DNA of 64,000 nt from Acidovorax sp. Leaf160 (GCF_001424265.1 NZ_LMOV01000027.1:124001-188000); one strand, 5' to 3'; counted from the first letter of the stretch, positions 8,863-18,251 are shown. Notes: generated by a model from the letters alone, not told the origin. Program-made: numbers and translations.

Positions 8863-10983
8863 TCATGGCTTTTCCGGCGTGGGGCCGAAGACGGGCAGAT
8901 CCAGGCGGAAGGTGGCACCGTGCGGGCTGTTCTCGGCCAGCAGCACGTCGCCGCCGTGGCGCCTGGCAATCTCGCGTGCGAGATGCAACCCCAGGCCCGA
9001 GCCGGCGACGGTCGCCACCGTGTCGGAGCGAAAGTACTTGTCGAAGATGTGGCCGAGGTCCGCTGCCGGAACGCCAGGCCCGCCATCGGCGACATCGATG
9101 CGGACAGTGCTGCCGACACCGGCCAGCGTGACCGACACGCTGCTGTCCGGTGGTGAGTACTTGAGTGCGTTGTGCATCAGGTTCTGTAGCGCAATCTCGA
9201 TCAGGGCCCGGTCCGCGACGACCTCCAGCGGGCCCTGCGTGATGGGGCGAAGCCGTTCCGCCCCGGCGTGGTTGAACCCTTGGCACAGTTGATGCACGAC
9301 GGCCTGCAGGTCGATGGATTGCAGCCGCAGGGAGCGCTCCTCAAGGCGGAGCTGGTCGGCCATCAAGATGTTCTCGATCAGCAGGGACAGGCGGAGCACC
9401 GACCGGCGGATGCGCTCGGTCCTGCGCTGTACCGTCGACTCCCGGCCGAACCTGGACAGGTCCAGCGACTGGGCTGCCGCGTCGATGACCGCCAGCGGCG
9501 TACGGAATTCATGCGAAACCATGGAGACGAATTCCTGCTGCTGGTCCGCCATCCGGCGGGTTTCCTCCAAGGACTGCCGAAGTCGTGCCTCCAGCCGACC
9601 GCGCTTGCCGATCTCGTCGCGCAATGCGGCATTGGTGCCCGCCAGCTCGGCCGTGCGACGTGCCACGGTGGACTCCAGCGCCTGCTCGGCGGCAGCGCGA
9701 GCCGACAGCGCCAGCTCGCGTTGCCGCAGCACTTCCCGCTCGGCACGCCGCGTGCGGTCCGCGACGGCGACGTTCAGCAAGATGAGATGGACCAGGACTC
9801 CCAGCAGGTAAAGGTGCTCGGGGGCAGCGCCCGGAATGGCGTCGCCCAGCCACAACTTGACCAGGTTGTAGAGCCCGATCAACGTGCCGACGGAAAACGC
9901 TGCCGCGGGCAGCAGGTATTGCACCTGCCTTCGGACGGCGATGAGATAGAGCACGAAAGCCGCACCGAAGACGGTCGATGCTGTCGCCACCAGGCTGACC
10001 CAAGGGCCGATGGGTACGTGCAGGGGCGTCAGCGCCAGCCCGAACGCCACCAGGTTGAACGCAGCGACGGCCATGAAGCATCGGGAGGCGGGTGGCCAAT
10101 GCCTGCGGAAGCCGAACAGACGCGCCATGAACAGGGTGGCCACCGTGTTGAAGAGGCAATTGACGGCCAGCACCGCTTGCGCGACACGGTCCGGGCGCGT
10201 GTCCAGCGCCCACTCCGCGAGGTAGCCCAGACGCGCCATGGCCAAGCCCGCGATGGCGATGACGTAGAGCGCATAGTGTCCGTACAGCGTGTCTCTGAGC
10301 CACGACATGAAGATCAGGTTCATGCAGACCGACAGCAGCGCAGCGCCCAGCAAGACACCGATGGCCGTGTAGTCGCGCTTCTGGAAGCGCTCGAACCCCG
10401 CGGGTTGCCAGATGTCGATTTCAGCCCGCAGCGGGACGCCCGCATTGCTGAGCTTCAGGTAGTACGCGCGCGGCTCGGGTGCGACATCGACCGGAAAGAC
10501 GAAGTGGTGATCGGGGACGGCGCGGCCCGTGAAAGGCTGGCGGTCGCCCAGCCGGGTTTCAGCGTAGCCGCCGTGGCCGTCCGGCGCATAGAGGGTTGCG
10601 TCGTTGATGCGCGGAGGGCGCAGCCGCAGCAGCCATCTCGCCCCGGACTCGGACGCCCGCTGCAAGGTGAAGCGCACCCACACCGTCTCCCGCGTGAAGC
10701 TCTTTTCCACGGCGCCCGGCAGCTGGACGAAGCGGTCCTGCTGCGCGCCGTGGGCCACGTCTTCCAGGGTCTGTGCCCCGGACGGATCGGTGTGCATCCA
10801 CAAGGCACCGGCAAGCTCTTTCGGTGCCTCCAGGCCCTCGCTGGCGCCCAGAACCACCGCATGCGCGGGGGACATCGCCACCACGGCGGCTGCCAGGGCC
10901 AGCGCAAGACAACGCAGCACCCGGAAATGCCAGCAGACGAGGGCAACAGGGGACAGATAGGGCGGCATGGAATGGCCGTGCAT
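8863..10983 (-). CDS. Hybrid-input sensor histidine kinase with 7TM-DISM sensor
   Basis: 706 residues. A signal sequence is followed by a periplasmic 7TMR-DISM extracellular domain (about residues 45-185), seven membrane helices (about 205-410), a coiled coil (about 425-490), a HisKA domain with the phospho-acceptor motif MVSHEFRTPL, and an HATPase_c domain with N box (LMHNALKYS), G1 (DGGPGVP) and G2 (GSGLGLHLA). It autophosphorylates on His and passes the phosphate to the divergent response regulator, whose start is about 50 bp away. The DISM domain suggests sensing of a carbohydrate-like or small periplasmic ligand. It is followed by a TonB receptor gene. Neither start candidate (10983, 10968) has a good ribosome site. 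Confidence 0.9.
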   Translation of the reverse strand: MHGHSMPPYLSPVALVCWHFRVLRCLALALAAAVVAMSPAHAVVLGASEGLEAPKELAGALWMHTDPSGAQTLEDVAHGAQQDRFVQLPGAVEKSFTRETVWVRFTLQRASESGARWLLRLRPPRINDATLYAPDGHGGYAETRLGDRQPFTGRAVPDHHFVFPVDVAPEPRAYYLKLSNAGVPLRAEIDIWQPAGFERFQKRDYTAIGVLLGAALLSVCMNLIFMSWLRDTLYGHYALYVIAIAGLAMARLGYLAEWALDTRPDRVAQAVLAVNCLFNTVATLFMARLFGFRRHWPPASRCFMAVAAFNLVAFGLALTPLHVPIGPWVSLVATASTVFGAAFVLYLIAVRRQVQYLLPAAAFSVGTLIGLYNLVKLWLGDAIPGAAPEHLYLLGVLVHLILLNVAVADRTRRAEREVLRQRELALSARAAAEQALESTVARRTAELAGTNAALRDEIGKRGRLEARLRQSLEETRRMADQQQEFVSMVSHEFRTPLAVIDAAAQSLDLSRFGRESTVQRRTERIRRSVLRLSLLIENILMADQLRLEERSLRLQSIDLQAVVHQLCQGFNHAGAERLRPITQGPLEVVADRALIEIALQNLMHNALKYSPPDSSVSVTLAGVGSTVRIDVADGGPGVPAADLGHIFDKYFRSDTVATVAGSGLGLHLAREIARRHGGDVLLAENSPHGATFRLDLPVFGPTPEKP

Positions 10984-11033
10984 GCCGGCCAGCCGGGGCA
11001 GAGCGTAAAGCGTGCGAATCTACAATTATTGTC

Positions 11034-11792
11034 ATGTCATCGGCAAGCCTTCATCTCGCCTCGCGCATCTACGTTGTCGAGGACGACGACGATCTCCGCG
11101 ACGAAATGGTCTTCTCACTGGGGGAGCTGGGCTTCCAAGCCGAAGGTTTTGCGGCCGCGCCAGCGTTCTACAAAGCCTTTGCGTTGGCGCCGTGCGACAT
11201 CGCGGTGGTGGACATCGGCCTTCCCGGTGAGAGCGGCTTGTCGATCGTGGCTCACCTGCGCAGCATCCGCGGCGTGGGGCTCGTGCTCGTCACGGCCCGC
11301 GGCCAGCTGGAGGACCGCCTGAACGGCCTGCGGCAAGGTGCCGACGCCTACCTGGTGAAGCCGGTCCACCTGGAAGAGCTCGCCGAGACGCTGAACGCCC
11401 TGGGGCGGCGGCTGCACCGTGACCAGCCTCCCCCTGCGCCGAGGCAAGCGCCCGTGCTTTCCGCTGCATCGGTGTCGGCGGCGACGGTACCAGAGCCCCC
11501 GCACCTCAATGAATGGCGGCTCCTGGAGGGCAACTGGGTCTTGTGCGATCCCGAGGGGCGTCGCATGAAGCTGACCACCACGGAGCGCGTCTTCGTTGCG
11601 CGCCTGTTCAAGAGCAGGGGGAGCGCGGTGAGTCGGGACGACCTCATCCGCGCCTTGGGCGGCGACGTTTTCGACTTCGATGGACACCGCATCGACGCCA
11701 TCGCCAGCCGTGTCCGGCGCAAGGCCGAAAAACAGGGCATGCAGTTGCCCCTGCATTCGGTCCGTGGCACGGGATACGTGCTGGTGCGCTGA
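11034..11792 (+). CDS. OmpR/PhoB-type two-component response regulator
   Basis: 252 residues from ATG 11034. A longer in-frame opening reaching back to 10773 lies antisense to the kinase and is not coding. The receiver domain (residues about 10-120) has the acidic pocket EDDDD, phospho-acceptor Asp60 (VVDIGLPGESG), Thr87 and Lys109 (VKP). A Pro/Ala/Val linker follows, then a C-terminal winged-helix DNA-binding domain (LTTTERVFVARLF, ending HSVRGTGYVLVR). It pairs with the divergent 7TM-DISM kinase. Likely targets are the adjacent TonB receptor and DUF11 surface-protein genes, which is inference. Confidence 0.92.
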   Translation: MSSASLHLASRIYVVEDDDDLRDEMVFSLGELGFQAEGFAAAPAFYKAFALAPCDIAVVDIGLPGESGLSIVAHLRSIRGVGLVLVTARGQLEDRLNGLRQGADAYLVKPVHLEELAETLNALGRRLHRDQPPPAPRQAPVLSAASVSAATVPEPPHLNEWRLLEGNWVLCDPEGRRMKLTTTERVFVARLFKSRGSAVSRDDLIRALGGDVFDFDGHRIDAIASRVRRKAEKQGMQLPLHSVRGTGYVLVR

Positions 11793-11935
11793 CACCCACC
11801 GCCGCGTTGCCAGGCGCGGCCCTGCCGATCCCGTGGGCATGAGGGAATGAGGGCACAAGGGCACAAGGGCGCGTGCCTGCCACTGATTGCCGACTTTCCA
11901 CACCGATCCATCGACGCCCGTGCCCGAGGGGCGGC

Positions 11936-11955
11936 GGTCAGGAACGGTCAGGAAC
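11936..11955. repeat. Tandem 10-bp direct repeat GGTCAGGAAC x2
   Basis: Two perfect copies of GGTCAGGAAC, followed by a partial GGTGA, lie between the response regulator and the DUF11 surface-protein gene. A spacing of exactly one helical turn fits the direct-repeat sites bound by OmpR/PhoB-type regulators, so this may be a binding site of the neighbouring regulator. A second low-complexity run (AGGGCACA repeated) lies at about 11847-11870. Confidence 0.4.
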
Positions 11956-12033
11956 GGTGATGAAACATGGATGAATGCCGCGGGCCTTCTCGGGAGACTC
12001 GGCGCCGTTGCACGCTCAAGGCTCTCATTCCCG

Positions 12034-15000
12034 ATGGACACTCCACGTCACCTGGCGCAGTTCGACCACGCCGTCGCTCCGCAAGTTCCTCCTGAAAATC
12101 CTTATGTGAAAGCCCGCAGCTGGGCACTGGCAGCGGGACTCTTGCTCCCGCTCCTGGGCTTTTCCTCGGCTGCCATGGGACAAAGTGCCGACCTGGTGCT
12201 CGCGCAGCACGTGGTCGCCCCCGATCCCGTGCCCGCTGGCGGGATCGCCAACATCACGATGACCGTGCAGAACAACGGCACGAGCGCTGCGAGCAATGTG
12301 GTGCTGACGGACAGCATTCCCGCCGGCTCGACCTTCGTGAGCATGACCGCAAGCGATGGCGGATCGTGCACAGCGGCACCGCCCTACGAATGCGCATGGG
12401 GCTCCCTGCCGTATCCAAGCAAGCGCACCGTCACGCTGCGCGTCCGGCTGCCCTCCGCGACGGTGTGGACCAACTCGGCTTCCATCGATGCGTCGACGCC
12501 GGATTCCAACGCTGCGAACAACTCCCTGACGCGAAACATCACCGTGGTGGCCGCCGCCGACCTGGCGATCACGGCCACCAGTTCGGTCGGCGCGGGACCG
12601 GTGGCCGCCGGCACTCCCTACACCTACAGCCTTGCCGTCGGCAATTCCGGGCCGGACCCACTTCCGGCCGGGCAAGCGCCGGTCGTCACGTTCAACGTGC
12701 CCGCAGGCTCGTCCGTGCGGGGGGTGCCGACGGGCTCCGGCTGGTCGTGCCAGCCAGCCAGCGGCTACCCAAGAACCGCTCCGGCCGAAGGCGCGCCGGG
12801 CGCCCAGATCACCTGCTCCCGCGACGACGCCCTGGCTGCAGGCTCCAGCTATCCCCCCATTTCCGTCCCTGCGGTAGCCAACGTGACGGGCAGCGTCGCT
12901 GCGACTTTCGATGTGCGCTCCGACTTCCCTGATGGAGACACCGGGAACAACACGGCGACCGTGCCTGTGGCTCTCAGCGCCGGCACGGACATGAGCATCG
13001 ACAAGACTGCCAGCCTGAGCGCAGTGGGAACCGCCACGAGGGCGACCTACACGCTCACGCCGCGGCAGCAAGGCGGGAGTGCGCCCACGGGCGTCACCGT
13101 GCGCGACGCATTGCCCGCCGGGCTGGCCTACGTGTCCCACAGTGCTCCAGCTCCCTGGACCTGCGACTTCAGCGCGACGCAGACGGATGCGCTGACTTGC
13201 GTGCACCCAGGCACGTATGTGGGTGGCCCCTACACCGCGCTGCCTGCGATCACCCTCGTGGCCGAAGTGACAGGCGTGGGCGACATCCCGAACACGGGCG
13301 AGGTGACGGCCGATCAGCCGGATCCGACCGGCAGCAACAACACCTCCACGGTGACGGTGAACAACTCGGCCGACCTGGGCATCGCCAAGACCTCGGACGT
13401 CAACCCCGTCGTCGTGGGCGCACCGTACAACTGGACCATCGTCGTGCGCAACTACGGCCCGATGCCGGTGTTGGCCGGCCAGACGATTCGCGTGCAGGAA
13501 AACCTCCCTGCGGGCATGGTGGTACGGACTCCTGTCACCAGCGCGGGGTGGACTTGCACGGGTGCCTATACCGCTGACAACGCCCCTGTCAGCTATCCCA
13601 CGAACGGCGATGCCGTGACCTTGTCCTGCTTGAACCTGCGAACGGCCAATCTGGGATTCAACGCGTCTTCCGGCACGGCTGCACCCAACCTCGTCGTGCC
13701 TGTGTCGAATTCAGTGCCCGGCGCGGTCGCCAACTCCGCATGCGTGAGTCTGAGCGGCGCGGGCCCGCGGGAGGCTGGCGATGGCGGCGGCTTCCGTACC
13801 AATTGCGTGTCGACCGGAACGACCGGTACCGAATCCAACGACTCGGCGGATCTTCAGATCACGAAAACCGCCTCGCAGGCTTCGGTGGTGGTCGGGCAAC
13901 CCCTTGCCTACACCTTGCAGGTCACGAACCGCTCGACAACCAACGCCGCAACGCAGGTACACGTCTACGACACCGTGAACGATCTGCTCACCAGCGCCGG
14001 ATCGCCAGGCTTGGTGTCCATCATTGCTCCAGCGGGCGACTCCTGCACTCCAACTGCGCCCAGCAACACGGGCTCAGCAAGCATTGACTGCAATCTGCAC
14101 ACGCTGGCCGCGGGTGAAACCAAGACGGTGACCATCACCGTCGTGCCGAACAACACGACGGCGGCTCCGCTGGCGCGCACCAACACCGCAACGGTGAACT
14201 CCCTCGACATCGGCGACCCCATCCGGGGCAACAACAGCGCTTCCGTGACGACGAGCATCCTGCCCCGCGTCGATGCCACGGTGGCCAAGACGGTCAACCC
14301 CAGCAGTGCCGTTCGGGTGGGCCAGCCGATGGTCTACACCGTCACTGCGCGCAACGCCGGCCCCTCCACGGCCAATGAACTGGTCATCACCGACGTGATG
14401 CCGGCCAACACGACGTTCATCAGCGTGGGCACGCCATCCAACGGCGGGGTGTGCTCGTCCGTTCCCACGGTGGGCGCTGGCGGCACGCTGTCGTGCCGCT
14501 GGACGAACGTGGCCGGCAACAGCAACCGCACGGTGACGTTCACCGTGCGGCCGCTGGCCGCCGCGTTGAACACCACGATCAACAACGTGGTGAACGTCGC
14601 AGTCGGCGCCGCCGATACCGAGACCGACACCACCAACAATTCGGCGAACGTCAGTGCGACCATCACCGATTCGCTGGTCGATATCCTGGTTCAGAAGACC
14701 GACACCGTGGATCCGGTCCCTCTGGGCGGTGAGACCACCTATCGCATCAACATCCGCAATGCGGGCCCTTCATACGGCACCAACCTGGTGTTGGTCGATA
14801 CCTTCCCGAACGCGGGGAACACGGCCCGCTTCAGCTACCAGGGCCAGCTGACGGCGTCGGTGGCCGGCGCCACCGTCACGCCGGCATGCACCGAGCCCGC
14901 CATCGGCGCGATGACCGGCACGCTGCGCTGCACGTTCCCCACTCTGGCCGTCGGCGTGGCCAACGAGGTCGTACTGACCTACCGGATGCGCGCCGAAAGC

Positions 15001-15645
15001 ATCATCACGGCGGGTGACTATTCGGGCACGCAGGGCAACAAGGCCGTGGTCTCGGTGGACGAGGTCGAAGTCCAGCTGACCAACAACGAGGTGAACGAGG
15101 ACACGACGACGAGTCGCGCCGGGCCCGCGCCAGGGGATGCGATCGATCTCGGCATTTCCAAGACCGTGGCGCCAGGCCAGGCGCTGCCAGGTGCCGAGTT
15201 CGACTACACGCTGACGGTGACCAACCACCAGGCGGCAGGAAGTGGCCGTGACGTCGTGGCTGCCAACGGCGTCCAGGTCACCGATACGCTGCCAGCCGGG
15301 CTGTCATTCGTCTCGGCCGCAGGGTGCTCGTACGCTGCGGCCACCCGCCAGCTGACCTGTGTCATCCCGAGTCTGGCTGCCGGCGCAACGACGGCCTTCA
15401 CGTTGCGCGTGAAGGTGGACTCCCCCTACACCGGCGACGCCATCCTGAGCAACACGGCCTGTGTCGACATGCCAGGTGATCCGGTGAGCGCGAACAACTG
15501 CTCCACCGTCACCCAACCGGCCGGAACCCCTCCCGTGACTCCCGTCCCCACCCTGTCGCAGTGGGCGCTGATCGTCCTCTCCCTCCTGGTGGGCGCGCTG
15601 GCGATCCGGCGCAGGGGACTCATCGCCCCTCCGGCGCGTCCTTGA
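12034..15645 (+). CDS. Secreted DUF11-repeat surface protein with IPTL-CTERM sorting tail
   Basis: About 1203 residues from ATG 12034. GTG 12106 would give a tidier signal peptide, and longer in-frame starts at 11971 and 11887 exist; none has a clear ribosome site. After a signal peptide (LAAGLLLPLLGFSSAAMGQ) there are eight beta-sandwich repeats of about 115-150 residues. Each opens with a phrase such as SADLGIAKTSDVNPVVVG, the hallmark of DUF11-type repeats. The C-terminus is PVPTLSQWALIVLSLLVG plus a membrane stretch and a basic end, matching the IPTL-CTERM protein-sorting signal. It is presumably exported and processed at the envelope. No sorting enzyme is encoded nearby. It lies just downstream of the response regulator and is followed by a strong terminator. 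Confidence 0.88.
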   Translation: MDTPRHLAQFDHAVAPQVPPENPYVKARSWALAAGLLLPLLGFSSAAMGQSADLVLAQHVVAPDPVPAGGIANITMTVQNNGTSAASNVVLTDSIPAGSTFVSMTASDGGSCTAAPPYECAWGSLPYPSKRTVTLRVRLPSATVWTNSASIDASTPDSNAANNSLTRNITVVAAADLAITATSSVGAGPVAAGTPYTYSLAVGNSGPDPLPAGQAPVVTFNVPAGSSVRGVPTGSGWSCQPASGYPRTAPAEGAPGAQITCSRDDALAAGSSYPPISVPAVANVTGSVAATFDVRSDFPDGDTGNNTATVPVALSAGTDMSIDKTASLSAVGTATRATYTLTPRQQGGSAPTGVTVRDALPAGLAYVSHSAPAPWTCDFSATQTDALTCVHPGTYVGGPYTALPAITLVAEVTGVGDIPNTGEVTADQPDPTGSNNTSTVTVNNSADLGIAKTSDVNPVVVGAPYNWTIVVRNYGPMPVLAGQTIRVQENLPAGMVVRTPVTSAGWTCTGAYTADNAPVSYPTNGDAVTLSCLNLRTANLGFNASSGTAAPNLVVPVSNSVPGAVANSACVSLSGAGPREAGDGGGFRTNCVSTGTTGTESNDSADLQITKTASQASVVVGQPLAYTLQVTNRSTTNAATQVHVYDTVNDLLTSAGSPGLVSIIAPAGDSCTPTAPSNTGSASIDCNLHTLAAGETKTVTITVVPNNTTAAPLARTNTATVNSLDIGDPIRGNNSASVTTSILPRVDATVAKTVNPSSAVRVGQPMVYTVTARNAGPSTANELVITDVMPANTTFISVGTPSNGGVCSSVPTVGAGGTLSCRWTNVAGNSNRTVTFTVRPLAAALNTTINNVVNVAVGAADTETDTTNNSANVSATITDSLVDILVQKTDTVDPVPLGGETTYRINIRNAGPSYGTNLVLVDTFPNAGNTARFSYQGQLTASVAGATVTPACTEPAIGAMTGTLRCTFPTLAVGVANEVVLTYRMRAESIITAGDYSGTQGNKAVVSVDEVEVQLTNNEVNEDTTTSRAGPAPGDAIDLGISKTVAPGQALPGAEFDYTLTVTNHQAAGSGRDVVAANGVQVTDTLPAGLSFVSAAGCSYAAATRQLTCVIPSLAAGATTAFTLRVKVDSPYTGDAILSNTACVDMPGDPVSANNCSTVTQPAGTPPVTPVPTLSQWALIVLSLLVGALAIRRRGLIAPPARP

Positions 15646-15667
15646 GTTCGTGGGATGCATCACGAAG

Positions 15668-15696
15668 GCCCCGCAGTCCCCGGCTGCGGGGCTTTT
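15668..15696 (+). terminator. Rho-independent terminator after the DUF11 gene
   Basis: A perfect 9-bp stem (GCCCCGCAG / CTGCGGGGC) with a 7-base loop is followed directly by TTTT, 23 bp after the stop codon. Confidence 0.85.
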
Positions 15697-15885
15697 CTGC
15701 CGGGGAAGCCTCTGCCCAGTCGCTCGCAGCGCAGCTGGAAGCGGCAGAGCCCCCGGCAGCGCATTGCTGGTCGTCGATCGCAGCCGGCGGGTGGGTGCCG
15801 AACGAAGGAGTGACCATCCGCCGGGTCCTACATCCGTAGCGGCAGCCCCGCCATAAGTTGGGCCGACGGACATCGGAGGCCCACC

Positions 15886-16707
15886 ATGACATTCACCCCC
15901 CTCGCGGCCACGCTGCTGCTGGCCGCCGCCGCCGCCGCCGCTCTCGCAGCGTGCGGCGACAGGAACACCGCATCGAATGTGGCCGCACCCGGCGCGCCGG
16001 AAACCGTGAAGACCCGGGTCCTGGAAGCTGGCGCGATGGCGCTTCAGAACAAGCCGCCGGTCGAAGCCATCAATACCTACCTGAACGGCTTTCACTTCTA
16101 CAACGGCCGCCCCGGGGTGCAGATGGAGGCCCATCACTACTGCTCCATCCTCAACGAAGACGTGACGCAGTGTGTGATCTTCGACGGCAACCAGCAGGAC
16201 GCCAAGATCATGGGTGTCGAATACATCGTGAGCGCCACGCTGTTCGCGGCCCTGCCTGCCGAGGAAAAGGCCCTCTGGCACAGCCATGTGCACGAGGTCC
16301 AGTCCGGCCAGCTCGCCGCACCCGGAATTCCCGATGTGGCCGAGAAGGAGCTGATGAAGAAGCTGATCGGCACCTACGGCAAGACCTGGCACACCTGGCA
16401 CACCGATGTCGACAAGCCACTCCCGCTCGGCGTTCCCCAGTTGATGATGGGCTTCACCGCCGACGGGCAGACCGACCCGGCCATGGTGGCGGCGCGCGAC
16501 CGGCGTTTGGGCATCGACAGCGCTGAAAAGCGCAAGGGCCGCGAAGACCTGGCCACCCCCGCCATCGACCCGGGTGCGGATGCCTGGCAGAAGGGCCGGG
16601 TCGTGCAGCTTGCCGACCCCACCGGCAGCCAGCACGCGCACGAAGCGCCCACCCGAGGCGCGGGCAACCAGGGGCCTGACGTCAACGCCCGGTCCAACAA
16701 GCCGTAG
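15886..16707 (+). CDS. DUF1264 (oil-body-associated-protein-like) lipoprotein
   Basis: 273 residues. The N-terminus is an Ala-rich lipoprotein signal with a lipobox (LAAC, then GD), so the protein should be lipid-anchored in the envelope. The central region (about residues 60-200) carries the signature phrases of the DUF1264/OBAP family: YLNGFHFYNGRPG, MEAHHYC, GVEYIVSATLF, LWHSH and GKTWHTWHTD with LPLGVPQLMM. The many conserved His residues suggest metal or heme contact, but the biochemical function is not established. In plants the homologues sit on oil bodies. The last 70 residues are low-complexity. It stands alone between a terminator and the SRAP gene. Confidence 0.85.
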   Translation: MTFTPLAATLLLAAAAAAALAACGDRNTASNVAAPGAPETVKTRVLEAGAMALQNKPPVEAINTYLNGFHFYNGRPGVQMEAHHYCSILNEDVTQCVIFDGNQQDAKIMGVEYIVSATLFAALPAEEKALWHSHVHEVQSGQLAAPGIPDVAEKELMKKLIGTYGKTWHTWHTDVDKPLPLGVPQLMMGFTADGQTDPAMVAARDRRLGIDSAEKRKGREDLATPAIDPGADAWQKGRVVQLADPTGSQHAHEAPTRGAGNQGPDVNARSNKP

Positions 16708-16852
16708 AGGCGCAGCTTGGAGCCGGCCTTGCGGGTTGACGGGTGGGGCGCCCCCGGCCGCGCCTGCAGGCGTGCGGCGCCTGCCGGCACCTTCCTACGG
16801 CGTGGGATGCGGATCGGCCTCTAGGCTCACCCTTTCTGTTGGAGGAGCGCGC

Positions 16853-17569
16853 ATGTGCAACACCTACAAGCCACCGGCTGACGCGAAGGCCATCGAACAA
16901 AGCTGGGAGATCAGCAACGGCCGGGGCAATGGCCGTTGGTGGGACGATGTGCTCTACCCCCATGGCAACGGGCCGTTCGTGCGCCGCGCGAAGGCTGACG
17001 CGGGCTTTTCGCGCGAGCTGGTGGTGGGGCAGTGGGGCCTGATCCCCTGGTTCGCGAAGGAGCCCCGGCCGAAGTACCCGACCAACAACGCGCGCAGCGA
17101 GGAGCTGGCGCAGAAGGCGAGCTACAAGGACCCGTGGGCGCGCGGGCAGCGCTGCATCATTCCGGCCGAAACCTTCGACGAGCCGAACTGGGAAACCGGC
17201 AGGAACGTGTGGTGGCGCTTTCGCCGCGCGGACGGCGAGCTGTGGGGCCTGGCCGGCCTGTGGAACACCTGGACCGACCCCGCCAGCGGCGAGGTGCGCG
17301 AGAGCTACACCATGCTGACCCTCAACGCCGACGCCGACCCGCTGATGCGACGCATGCACAAGCCGAATCCGAAGCGGGCGGCCGACCAGCAGGACCAGCG
17401 CAGCGTGATCGCGCTGTCGCCCGAGGACTACGACCAGTGGCTGTCCGGAACGCTGCGGGACGCACAGGCGCTGCTGCGGCTGGCTCCGCCCGACGTCTAT
17501 GACGCCGGCCCCGTGGAGGCCGAGGTTGAGCCGCCGTCAGCACCGGCCAACGCGCCGATGCTGTTCTGA
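16853..17569 (+). CDS. SRAP (YedK/HMCES) DNA abasic-site crosslinking protein
   Basis: 238 residues from ATG 16853, with GGAGGA seven bases upstream; longer in-frame openings are rejected because the catalytic Cys must be residue 2. All active-site residues are visible: Cys2 (MCNTYK), Asn79 (NNARSE), Glu106 (IPAETFDEP) and His169 (MHKPNPKR). SRAP proteins form a covalent thiazolidine link to abasic sites in single-stranded DNA and so shield them. The length is normal for the family. I see no obvious LexA box upstream. A monocistronic transcript is likely. Confidence 0.92.
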   Translation: MCNTYKPPADAKAIEQSWEISNGRGNGRWWDDVLYPHGNGPFVRRAKADAGFSRELVVGQWGLIPWFAKEPRPKYPTNNARSEELAQKASYKDPWARGQRCIIPAETFDEPNWETGRNVWWRFRRADGELWGLAGLWNTWTDPASGEVRESYTMLTLNADADPLMRRMHKPNPKRAADQQDQRSVIALSPEDYDQWLSGTLRDAQALLRLAPPDVYDAGPVEAEVEPPSAPANAPMLF

Positions 17570-17600
17570 TCGTGCGGGTGCTGCGGACGGGCCGGCCGGG

Positions 17601-18035
17601 TCAGAGCGGAATTTCGCCTTCATGGGGGCCATTCCAGTAGTGCATGCGGTTGGCGTGCACCTTGATCATCACGACCCCGGGCGTGTCCACGCCCTGCTCG
17701 AACCACTGGTCCAGATCTTTCGTCCAGTGTTCGGCGAACTGCGCCTTGTCCCGGATCAACTCGGCATGCCCTTCGATGGCGATGAACAGTCCCGGGCCGC
17801 CCGAGCGATCTGCCGTGCCGGAGAAAGTCAGCCCCACCTTCGCATCGCGTTCGATGTCGCCCACGGTGCGTGCGTCCTCGAAGGTGAAGAAATAGCTGTC
17901 GCCCCGGTACTCGACCTCGCCGTTGTTGCTCATGGGGCGGCTAGCGATCTCTCCGCCTTCGGTGCGGGTCGAAAGCATTCCGAAATCGATGCGGCGCATT
18001 GCGTCGGACAGGGTTTGCAAGCTCATCTCAGCCAT
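17601..18035 (-). CDS. Pyridoxamine 5'-phosphate oxidase-fold (general stress) protein
   Basis: 144 residues from ATG 18035, which has GGAG six bases upstream; the in-frame start at 18071 is rejected. The fold features of the PPOX/general stress protein 26 group are visible: an N-terminal helix, MLSTRTEGGEIASRPMS, and YFFTFEDARTVGDIERDAKVGL. These split-barrel proteins bind FMN or related flavins. The substrate is unknown, and a true PdxH function is unlikely at this length. Divergent from the LprI-like gene. Confidence 0.85.
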   Translation of the reverse strand: MAEMSLQTLSDAMRRIDFGMLSTRTEGGEIASRPMSNNGEVEYRGDSYFFTFEDARTVGDIERDAKVGLTFSGTADRSGGPGLFIAIEGHAELIRDKAQFAEHWTKDLDQWFEQGVDTPGVVMIKVHANRMHYWNGPHEGEIPL

Positions 18036-18251
18036 GGGGTTCTCCGAAGACGTTGGAACAAGACCGCCCATTAGCCGGGGGTTCGGGCTGGCACGCTGTA
18101 GTCCCGCAGCGCCAAACCGGCGCAGCCGATTTCGCCCGTTCGCCTGACCGGCGCCGTGGCGCAGTGGAGGCGCACCGCAAAGGACCCGCCGATGCCTGAC
18201 ACGCCGATGCCTGACACCGTTCGCCAGGCCGTCGCCGTAGCATGGGCGGTC

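Noticed and set aside
10773-11033. Upstream extension of the response regulator
   Set aside because: The added 87 residues are antisense to the kinase gene and do not resemble a receiver domain; ATG 11034 gives the normal start.
9268-11322. A 684-residue plus-strand frame opposite the histidine kinase
   Set aside because: The kinase has all HisKA and ATPase motifs; the other frame is His/Gln/Arg-rich with no domain.
12025-13206. A 393-residue minus-strand frame opposite the DUF11 protein
   Set aside because: Repetitive Gly/Arg/His composition mirrors the repeats on the coding strand.
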